Shown here: one piece after another, positions 1-7,408 of the stretch
How positions within the stretch are numbered: position 1 is the first letter of the stretch
How the letters are laid out: every line of letters starts with the position of its first letter
Assembly (NCBI GenBank): GCA_946803715.1
Contig: CAMPET010000355.1
Coordinates: 37,145-52,497 of the forward strand
From: Beroe ovata
Taxonomy: Eukaryota > Ctenophora > Nuda > Beroida > Beroidae
Length of the DNA stretch: 15,353 nt
Direction: 5' to 3'
Program-made: the position numbers and the translations under genes
Notes under the pieces: model-generated
The model's input: the letters and a program-made list of their open reading frames with translations, nothing else
Told to the model about the DNA's origin: nothing
The model's database searches: none

Positions 1-32
<32 letters not shown>
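1..32. repeat. (GT)16 microsatellite
   Basis: A pure GT dinucleotide run at the window edge. It lies in the incomplete intron that follows the last visible EFTUD2 exon (exon 12 ends at 161). I found no EFTUD2 coding sequence between 1 and 160, so the next exon is outside the window. Confidence 0.95.
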
Positions 33-33
<1 letters not shown>

Positions 34-3000
34 CAGCAATGAGAACAGTTGAAGAAGAAAGTGCCGCGTGGTCAGAAATCAGAGGATGGGGGTTCATGGA
101 GAAGTGGTAGTTCTCATTTCGATCGCGATGAATTGTCGGCACTTTGCTGTGAAAACAAACCTTAGTCTGGAGTAGAGGATAGCTCTTATTCGCCTTCCTC
201 AAGCCCTCCAACATTTTGGGCAGTTCTGACGGGTTGACGGGCTCCACGGCTATCTTAATCACGGCCTTGGTGTTAAACTTGAGGGGTCGCATGATGCTAA
301 CTCCCTGCGCCTCAGCCCCGACTAACGTGGCTGTTTTGGAGATGCTGGACGCAATGCCCTCCAATAGGACCCAGGTACCGGCCGAGGCCTGGTTTATCTC
401 GATCTGGTACCGGGAGTTGTGAATCCAGAGTCGACTGATGGTGTGAGTCCGGCTGTCTTCTTCGTCTTCCAGAGTGAAACTCTCTCCAAGCACCTTCACT
501 TCTTGACCTGACAGTGGCAATTGTTAGGGGACCTGGTGATGATATTGTGATGGTGTGCCAGCTTCCAAATAGTGGTATGCTCGCCCAAATTCCAATGATG
601 AACACGAGGGAACAGGTTTGATAGACTTTCTCTACGCCGTTCTTACAAAATCAACAATGGATAATTATTAATTACCCTAATTAGACACCCCCATAGCGAG
701 TCCTCACTACAATACCTGCGTGTAGTGTACCACTGTACACTCTGGTAAGGGCATGGAACACAGTGGCATCAGTGGACGGGAACATCTTGGTGGTCTGACA
801 GATGAGCGGTCTCTCCGGACTACACTCTATGATATCCTCCACTACTGGGGACTTTCTCTCCCCCGTGTATAGTGTGTTAGCCTGGGTACAGGGGGTGTTA
901 GCCTGGGAACAGGGGATGTTAGCCNCAGGGGGTGTTAGCCTGGGTACAGGGGGTGTACGCCTGTGTACAGGGGATGTTAGCCTGGGTACAGGGGTGTTAG
1001 CCTGGGTACAAGGAGGTGTTAGCCTGTGTGAATAAGGTTTGGGAGAAGATTTAAGGGGCACAAATCATGATAATGGCATTGCATCACGGCGAGAATATTC
1101 GATGTGATGGTAATTCTGTTGAGTGAGGTGATTGACACATGAGAAGTCGCTCATACCACTAGTTTTATCAGTTTATGCAGCAGAGAGAGAGAGAAAAAGT
1201 ACAATTCTTTACGAGATGGAAATTCAAAAGTTTAAAGAATTATTTGAACAAATTGCACACCATGATAAATGTTAAATGGACAAAAATCTGTCCTTCATCG
1301 AAACTCCGCAGTTTCCAAAAACGAATCGTTCGTTTCACTCGTTGTCAACGTGGGAATAAGCATTCTTCACTTCTATTTGGAAATTCTTGGTATCATTGGT
1401 AGCGTAAATCCCGTATTTCATATAGGATCCCACCTCATCATTTCGTCCCAACATGCCCGTCCAATCAGCGACCTCCTCCCCGTCCACAGAGACCACGATC
1501 CTGCTCTCGCTCACCTCGTTGCCATGGACACGACCCCACGTGATCTGCAGTCTGAGTGATTTCCACTCGTTAATCCAGGGACCCAGACTCTCCCTGTGGA
1601 CCACACTCAGCTCCATCCCAGCCCCGCATTTCTTGGTCTCACCCACCTCCAGCTTGCCCACACCTCCACATCTCGGCTTCTTCTCCGTGACAACTCTCGG
1701 GTCATACCTTGCCTGTACCCAGATGCTCTCCCCATCTATTTTCACCGCCACTGGCGGGTAGCCGCCCTGACTAAACTGAGAATCACTGAGTGCCACCTCC
1801 TCATACTGCTGCATCGCGGCAGCGAGCGAGTCAGCGTCGTCTATCCCAGACAGCATATCCGGCAGAAAGTGTGTCGTTCCCTCGGTGTCAATGTACGCAG
1901 TCCGCCGCGGTCTCCCATGCCATTGTGCGATGACACTGTCAGCAATCTCGGTGTCCGCACTCATCAGTATCTTCACCTCCATTCCGTAGTCGGAGATGGT
2001 GTCAACATCCAGCCTGCTGACACTGTTCTCACAGTAGTTCATCAGCTGTTTGCTAGCGGAGAGATACGCTAGTTGGAACTCGTTAAACCCAGCCATAGTA
2101 CCGGGTTTAACGAAACAGAAGTTCATCTCTGACCGTCCTTTCTCCATTCCCTCCTTCACTGTGTCACGCCGGAAAGTCGTGACTCCTGTCTCTGGATTAT
2201 AACTCATCTTATCCCCGCCAAGGAACACCGGGACAGCCTCCTGACCGTATGATGTGGAGATGATACAGTTGCTGGAGTTAGTGAACATCATGGATTGTAA
2301 CTTCAGTTTCCCGTTGGTGGTGATCGATCCATCCTCCGACCATTCACACAAGTTGTCTTCCGAGAGAAAGCTGGATACAGCAGCTCCCAGAGCGACTAGG
2401 AAAACAAGGATGTGTTTCATGATTCCGAAATGGAAAACAAACTGGAAGTCTTTCTTGTGAATTAAGGACCTTCCAGAAAAGTATCGCCAAATGAAAACTG
2501 AATGTAGAGAGTATGAAAACAAAGGTGTTTTGTTGCAGTAGTGTTGTTATGATAACTGATCACGTCATTAGTTTTCCATGTTCATTGACTACAAATTCGA
2601 AACCACAGCAACTTTTAACACAGCTTTTGTCAAGGTTTTGTGAAAGCAATTGTCACATTTTTTCAATTCCATTCATAGAACTCCTATAGCTTCATAGATA
2701 AAGGTTGTCGTGATCTATTGAAACAACGAAACAAAGCCGAAGAGGGCAGCTTGTAAGTGGTCTGTGATATGAAACACTTTACATTTACAATTAATACTAA
2801 CAACTGACAACTACACGTATATCTACAATAATTGATGTTGACACTAACAACTGACACTAACATCACACTTACTTTATTCAGCCCATTTTCAGCTGGAGAT
2901 GGAATGTGTTTGGTTATCATCTCCACTAACCCAGTCGCAGGACCGAAAAACTTCTTACACACGTTCCTGTGAATGAGCATGCAAGTGACACTTGACATTA

Positions 3001-6000
3001 AATCTTCGTATATTCAAGATATATCTCTTAGAAAGAAGTCGACTTAATGGAAAAGCGCGCTCTATTGTGGAAATAGGATTCATTCTCAATTGATCTAGGT
3101 GATTACTGATGAGTATGTACCGGGTACACACACTTAAAATTACAATCGGATGGTGCTAAACTTACCTAAGTAAGGGGTTGATGTTTTCCTTTAGCTCCGA
3201 CTTTGTGAGGTAGATATCAAGGTTAGATAAGGTATCACTCAGAGTCGAATCAACATCACCGACCGTCTGATAGTATGATACAGTTATCTGCACTATCGTA
3301 CTTTCAATATGAGTGACAAAACTAACAACGTGAAATTCTAGAACATTCGGCCCATTTCCAGTTGTAACCTGTGCTATAAGCTTGTAGAGAGGCTCCAGCA
3401 CAAACTCTACAAAGCTCCTGTTAGCTCCGTCTGTGGGTTTACTGGTAAAACTCCGTCTCTCCCGGTTAAAGTAGATATCACCCCAAAGTCGTTCCGCCAG
3501 TTTCTTAGCAGGAAATCCGCCATAGTGGGCCGCGTAGAGGTCCGCAAACGATTGCAGAGTAAAACAAAACCTGGTGGTGAAAATGATAGAGCGTGGGCGT
3601 GCATTGATACATATCCTCACGGCATTCATGGGGTATTCACGCCAATACCTCTGCCCGCCACTCTATAACTGCGAGAGGGGAACTGGGATAGAATTCAAAT
3701 TTGTTACCATGGTAACGCAATACCACCCTCCCCACGTGTAAATTCACCCTCCTCCAAACCCGTAACCTGTATCGAGCGGATGCGAAGCATACATTCCCAA
3801 CGAGGGGTGAGATGATGAGCTCGCTGCCGAAAGTCGCTATAAGAGCGTTCAGTTCGTCTATCAGCTGCCGGAGCTTGAGATAGCAGTCAGAGGGAGGTAT
3901 CTTCAGTTCCAGGATCAATCTGTCTGTAATATGGTGAGAGGGGTGCTGATTTGCGAACATAATGTTACGGATTATAGGAAGATAGGAGTTCCTATTTCGG
4001 TTTTGGTAGTTTGAAGATAGGCTACCTATTTTGTTGATGCACACAGTGACTGCCATCTTCTCCTGTAGAGCGTGTTTAAGGATTCTCTCCGTGTTCAGCA
4101 TGACTCCCTCAGCTGCGTCAACAAACAGAACAATTCCATCACACATCTGTATACCGGCTACCACCTGGGGTGTCGTGGTAACGGTGGGAGCCAGGTATTG
4201 AAATATCGAAAATACCGAAATTTGGGGTTAGATATTTTCGAAAATCCTGTGATTATCTAAGGTAGTTGTCGTCTGGTTATCTAGACAAACTGAACCTCGT
4301 CACTGAAGTTGACGTGACCCGGTGTATCGAGGAGGTTGACGAGGTATGTTTTGTTCCTACAGTCGGGGAGGGCGAGGGTGAGGGGGGATGATTTGGTGCT
4401 GACTCCGCGTTCCTGCTCCGTGTGCAGAGTGTCCGTGTACCGCATGTCCTTGTGTGCTGAGAAGTTAGCANCAAGTGAGGCTGTCCTCGGAAATTTAATT
4501 TTCACATGTGGCCTTACCTTAAGATTATCTTTTTCCAAATTTTTTGTTCAAAAATTTTTTTTGAAATTTTCACGCCACGCCGACTTGAGAGGTTTCGGCG
4601 TGGCGGCGTGTGAGAAAGTGCCGGCGTGGCGGCGTGCATCACTGCTATGAGGTGCGTATTTCGTCATATTTCTCGAGACGAAGCCTAGTGAAATTTGGCA
4701 CCGAATAGGTGTGCCGTGTGATGGAACAATACTGTAACCGCTGCATTTCAACTTTCGAGATATCCTCAAGAGTTAGATAATAGAGCATGGGACACGTGGA
4801 GCAACCATGAGCATAATAGAGTAGAGTGTTAGGAGGGCGGGGATGGAGTTAGAGATTTAGAGTGAGTAAGAGATATAAGTGTGGATGACGAATTATCACC
4901 CAGTATGAGGATATGGATAGCGAATTAGTTCTATTTATATCCTTCACTGCAAGATTCATGCCACACACATCGTACACTCTGCTGTACAACAGCCAAGGGA
5001 ACACACAACATACACGGACTGATCTCGGCTTAGGATGAAGGGGGTATTCAGTTTAATGAGGTCATGACCCGTACTTTTCTGAGTTTCTTCCCTATTCAGT
5101 ACTTGGACATGATCTCACTAAACTGAATACTTAGATAGCATTAGGAAGAAACCTGGTGCTTTGATATTGGGATGTGTCTGTTCCAGTAACATGTCAGTGA
5201 ATAGTGTTTTCCCGTGGTGAAGATGCCCGACAAAGGCAACATTCCTGATAAGTTCGGGGACATCCATCAAATCAGAGAGGTACTCAACACTGTATGTCTG
5301 AAATTATTCCAGATGAAATTAGTACGAACGCAGAGGTATCAAGTGACACGCCCATCTACCCCCCGTATCCTGGATAATTACAGTTTCTGGTAGGTCTTGC
5401 TCAACATGGATAAACTTCTTCTCCTTGACAGGTTCAATGATGGGCTGTGTGAGGGGCTGCGTGTCTTCCTCTTGTACCAGAGTTTCGACCTGAGTGAGAT
5501 CAATATGGGACTGAGTACTGAATGCTTGAGCCGCTACAAGTTTTTGACAAAAATTGGGAGGGAAGAAATGGATTCCGACAATGATAACGAATTTCCCACC
5601 ACTCGGCTTGAAGACAATAGGTATTATACATCGTCGGATATTCATCTCACTTACCTCTTCTCCGTATATCTGGAGGGCGGAGGGGTAGTACTGCTTGTCC
5701 TCGTGCAGAACTATCGCCTGACTCAGATCCTCAGCCTCATCTTCCATCTCGTCGTCCTGGAGGGGAGAGAGAGTAACAACTGAGTGGATAGCGTAACAAC
5801 TACTCTGAATATAACAACTCGCAGCTTAATGAGGAAGACAGCAGTAGAATATGTTGGTGAATGAATATCAACTTGAGACCTCCCTACTAAGTTACAACAG
5901 CTGAGCAGTGGATAGAATAAATAGAAGATGGATAAAGAAGCAGGTGTTAGGTGAATCACCTGTTCTGGAGCATCCTCATCTGCCGAGCTCTCCTCACTCT

Positions 6001-6058
6001 CAGACTCAATGTCCGGTCCAATGTAGTTACCAAATTCATCGTACAGATCACCATCCAT
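1..6058 (-). CDS. EFTUD2: U5 snRNP GTPase EFTUD2/Snu114, exons 1-12, 3' end missing
   Basis: EF-G-like GTPase of the U5 snRNP that helps control spliceosome activation and disassembly in the nucleus. Inferred exons (minus strand): 6058-5960, 5756-5655, 5489-5382, 5297-5153, 4456-4296, 4164-4026, 3923-3767, 3570-3369, 3266-3166, 2966-2873, 881-716, 507-161. Phases are continuous and give 607 codons; human EFTUD2 has about 970, so the C-terminal third is missing. The start [15 protein letters not shown] matches the family N-terminus, followed by a short acidic stretch. GTPase motifs are all visible: P-loop GHLHHGKT (residues 127-134), TEQERG with switch I, DTPGH (195-199) and NKID (249-252), the last split by a 102-bp intron. 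A domain II segment and the family-typical [13 protein letters not shown] follow. Intron 10 (882-2872) holds another gene. N 4471 is intronic, 15 bp before an acceptor. Identity is very secure; individual junctions less so. Confidence 0.95.
875..1030 (-). repeat. 21-bp minisatellite built from a splice acceptor
   Basis: Eight units of 20-22 bp (one shortened to 16 bp around the N at 925). On the gene strand the unit contains CCCAG|GCTAACAC, which is the intron 10 acceptor plus the first codons of EFTUD2 exon 11. The proximal acceptor (exon start 881) gives the best match to the family. The next one upstream (exon start 902) is also intact and in phase, and would add seven residues. Confidence 0.85.
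882..2872 (-). other. EFTUD2 intron 10 (1991 bp)
   Basis: Donor AAA|GTAAGT at 2872 and acceptor in the 21-bp minisatellite. It is about ten times longer than most neighbouring introns because it contains the heparin lyase-like gene. The 450 bp between the donor and that gene hold an AT-rich stretch with two near-copies of ACTAACAACTGACA (about 2796-2860) and a CRE-like TGACGTGA (gene strand, near 2570). No further coding exon was seen. Confidence 0.85.
1335..2420 (-). CDS. Secreted heparin lyase I-like protein (PL13), intronless, nested in EFTUD2 intron 10
   Basis: A 361-residue open frame without introns on the same strand as its host gene. The frame runs 34 codons further upstream, but I start at the ATG at 2420 because it opens a textbook signal peptide (residues 1-20, cleavage near VSS). 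Motifs recalled from bacterial heparin lyase I (PL13) appear in the right order: IAQWHG (164-169, with the family's catalytic His at 168), GGYPP (219-223), a WVQAR strand, LGRND (324-328) and YMKYGIY (333-339), whose Lys335 and Tyr339 sit where the catalytic Lys and Tyr lie. Length is close to bacterial enzymes (about 370-390). PL13 enzymes cut heparin/heparan sulfate by beta-elimination. Several Cys residues fit an extracellular protein. Animals normally degrade heparan sulfate by hydrolysis, so horizontal transfer is a possibility (inference). Activity is untested; I cannot exclude a related jelly-roll lyase family. Confidence 0.8.
   Translation of the reverse strand: MKHILVFLVALGAAVSSFLSEDNLCEWSEDGSITTNGKLKLQSMMFTNSSNCIISTSYGQEAVPVFLGGDKMSYNPETGVTTFRRDTVKEGMEKGRSEMNFCFVKPGTMAGFNEFQLAYLSASKQLMNYCENSVSRLDVDTISDYGMEVKILMSADTEIADSVIAQWHGRPRRTAYIDTEGTTHFLPDMLSGIDDADSLAAAMQQYEEVALSDSQFSQGGYPPVAVKIDGESIWVQARYDPRVVTEKKPRCGGVGKLEVGETKKCGAGMELSVVHRESLGPWINEWKSLRLQITWGRVHGNEVSESRIVVSVDGEEVADWTGMLGRNDEVGSYMKYGIYATNDTKNFQIEVKNAYSHVDNE
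3703..3716. promoter_or_regulatory. Perfect 14-bp palindrome matching an RFX X-box
   Basis: GTTACCATGGTAAC is a perfect inverted repeat and fits the RFX X-box consensus on both strands. It lies in EFTUD2 intron 7 (3571-3766). Binding is inference only; it is not at a gene start. Confidence 0.35.
4571..4636. repeat. GC-rich inverted repeat in EFTUD2 intron 4
   Basis: Left arm CACGCCACGCCGA (4571-4583) pairs with TCGGCGTGG at 4595-4603. A second right-arm copy, CCGGCGTGGCGGCGTG, lies at 4621-4636. This is a stable potential hairpin in otherwise AT-rich intron sequence; it could be the remnant of a small foldback element. Confidence 0.6.
5044..5130. mobile_element. Short foldback (MITE-like) element with 26-bp inverted arms
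   Basis: The left arm 5044-5069 (starting GTATTCAGTTTAATGAGG) and the right arm 5105-5130 (ending ACTAAACTGAATAC) are inverted copies with about 3 mismatches in 26, separated by 35 bp. There is no coding capacity, so it would be non-autonomous. No clear target site duplication is visible. Confidence 0.55.
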
Positions 6059-6261
6059 GTGCTAGTCATTGGGATGTGTCGAGGTTTAAAATGTACATAT
6101 GCAAGATATATAACGGTTTGAAGATATTCGAAGTATTTTCTCAAGATATTAGATTGACCAATGCCAAAGATGCCTTTCCATCGTCAAATAATCAGTTAAA
6201 ATAATCTACACAATACACATGTTATAACATAAGCTGCCTAGCATTGTAATCAAATTAAACA
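6059..6261 (-). promoter_or_regulatory. Intergenic gap between SET gene and EFTUD2, likely EFTUD2 promoter/5' UTR
   Basis: About 200 AT-rich bases between the SET gene stop and the EFTUD2 start codon. They must hold both the 3' end of one and the 5' end of the other. A perfect 12-bp palindrome ATGTTATAACAT lies at 6219-6230. I saw no AATAAA on the gene strand here. Confidence 0.45.
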
Positions 6262-7146
6262 TTAAAAGTCTTCCAGAGGAAGGAATCCTATGCAGTTCGA
6301 ACTACCGCACAAACATTGGACTTTGCTAAGAGAATTGCTCGCGTTGACACCACCACTCTGGTTGACACCACCACTCTCGCTGACACCACTCAGAGTACTG
6401 GTATAACTGAAGCACAACTCCTCCCCAGCTCTCACTGCCCGAGCAGTCCAGCAAGTTGCACGTGGTGTAACCTCATTATCTCTCACGGGGACAATAACCA
6501 CATTAGGATCACAGCTATGATTCATGAACCGTAGTTCGTTACCATGGGTGGTAGCGTCGATATGCGTTACCAGGCAACCAGATTTAGATTGCTCGCGGAG
6601 TGTTAGGATAAAATTGACAGGGTTTAGTGATGATTGTCGTTCCCGAGCAGTATCGGATGCTATGATAAGTCCGGAATAATCACCGATATAGAGGGAAGAA
6701 GGGAGGTCAGTGCGAGAGATGAGACACCATCCCTTGTGTTTGTCACGTGTTACATCAAACATTGCACGTGACTCCGTCAATCTGTTACCACATTGCGGTG
6801 CACACGGGCACAGGGAGTTGCATATGTATATCGGGTCTGGGTCAGTGACGTCAATACCATGTCCGCATGTGGCATCGCATGCTCCTGCCAAGCAATCACA
6901 CGGCACACAATCCAATGAGTTCTGAACAATCGATTCATTGTCACTGAGCATCATTTCACTTGCTCCTGATCCACCCGATAGGAGTCTTTTCTGGTCCGAC
7001 GTGTCTGATTTGCAAGCATCTGACAATGAACGCGCTGGTAAAGCTCGAGGCAGATAGGTGTAAGTAGGGGCGTCACTAGACATCAAGCTGAGCAGTAGCA
7101 ACTTTAGCGCGTCATTTGAAACGGTTCCATCAATGAAAGGCAACAA
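6262..7146 (-). CDS. SET-domain histone lysine methyltransferase, SETMAR/SUV39-like, single exon
   Basis: A 294-residue open frame. The architecture is complete: a 79-residue Ser/Leu-rich N-terminus, a pre-SET with exactly nine Cys (80, 83, 85, 90, 94, 109, 113, 115, 119) as in the three-zinc cluster, a SET domain at about 128-249 with RFMNHSCDPN (206-215) and ELCFSY (243-248), and post-SET CLCGSSNC (278-285). This family transfers methyl groups from S-adenosylmethionine to histone H3 lysine. The layout and the pre-SET spacing resemble the SET part of SETMAR more than SUV39H, and no chromodomain is seen. Odd features: the SAM-binding motif reads KGWC (138-141), where relatives have KGWG, and a three-unit SGGVN repeat lengthens the loop before post-SET. 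It sits 262 bp downstream of the capping enzyme stop and 203 bp upstream of EFTUD2. Substrate is unknown, and upstream exons cannot be ruled out. Confidence 0.88.
   Translation of the reverse strand: MLPFIDGTVSNDALKLLLLSLMSSDAPTYTYLPRALPARSLSDACKSDTSDQKRLLSGGSGASEMMLSDNESIVQNSLDCVPCDCLAGACDATCGHGIDVTDPDPIYICNSLCPCAPQCGNRLTESRAMFDVTRDKHKGWCLISRTDLPSSLYIGDYSGLIIASDTARERQSSLNPVNFILTLREQSKSGCLVTHIDATTHGNELRFMNHSCDPNVVIVPVRDNEVTPRATCWTARAVRAGEELCFSYTSTLSGVSESGGVNQSGGVNASNSLSKVQCLCGSSNCIGFLPLEDF
6337..6400 (-). repeat. In-frame 18-bp repeat in the SET gene
   Basis: About three copies of a unit reading GTTGACACCACCACTCT on the plus strand. They encode a repeated six-residue SGGVN-x motif between the SET and post-SET parts. 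The length keeps the frame. Confidence 0.7.
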
Positions 7147-7408
7147 TGGATGTCGATAATTTAATGAATGGCTAGTAATAATTTAAACGATAGTCCCTGT
7201 TCCCATGAAACATATTGTGAAGAATCAAGCGGGAAATTCCGCTCATGCTAAGACTGATTCTAAATATTTCTACAAATGCGCGCGAGAAACGCTCGTGATC
7301 TAAGTCGTGAAATGTTAATGGTGCGTTGACAATTTGTCAGCGCGCGCTGACCGGCACACACATTCGAAATTTAGCGGTTTCGACCATGACCATTCTGGCT
7401 GCTATAAT
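7147..7408 (-). promoter_or_regulatory. Intergenic gap between capping enzyme and SET gene
   Basis: 262 bp without coding signal. It contains a perfect 16-bp palindrome GTCAGCGCGCGCTGAC at 7336-7351 and other CG-rich spots (GCGCGCGAG near 7277). It is a likely location for the SET gene promoter. No AATAAA was seen on the gene strand for the capping enzyme. Confidence 0.45.

Larger units (their letters stand above)
4457..5152 (-). other. EFTUD2 intron 4 (696 bp) with two foldback structures
   Basis: Donor CCAG|GTTTCT at 5152 and acceptor CTTCTCAG at 4457. I see no conserved coding sequence inside. It carries a GC-rich inverted repeat near 4571-4636, a terminal-inverted-repeat element at 5044-5130 and one N at 4471. 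Confidence 0.8.

Noticed and set aside
1596-2072. 158-codon plus-strand open frame opposite the lyase-like gene
   Set aside because: It is antisense to a longer frame with a signal peptide and recognisable lyase motifs, and its own translation resembles nothing known.
1335-2420. Bacterial contamination as the source of the lyase-like gene
   Set aside because: No N lies between it and the flanking EFTUD2 exons, and the signal peptide and surrounding intron signals are continuous; only long reads can exclude a chimera completely.
5397-5783. 128-codon plus-strand open frame
   Set aside because: It is the shadow of EFTUD2 exons 2 and 3 and the intron between them.
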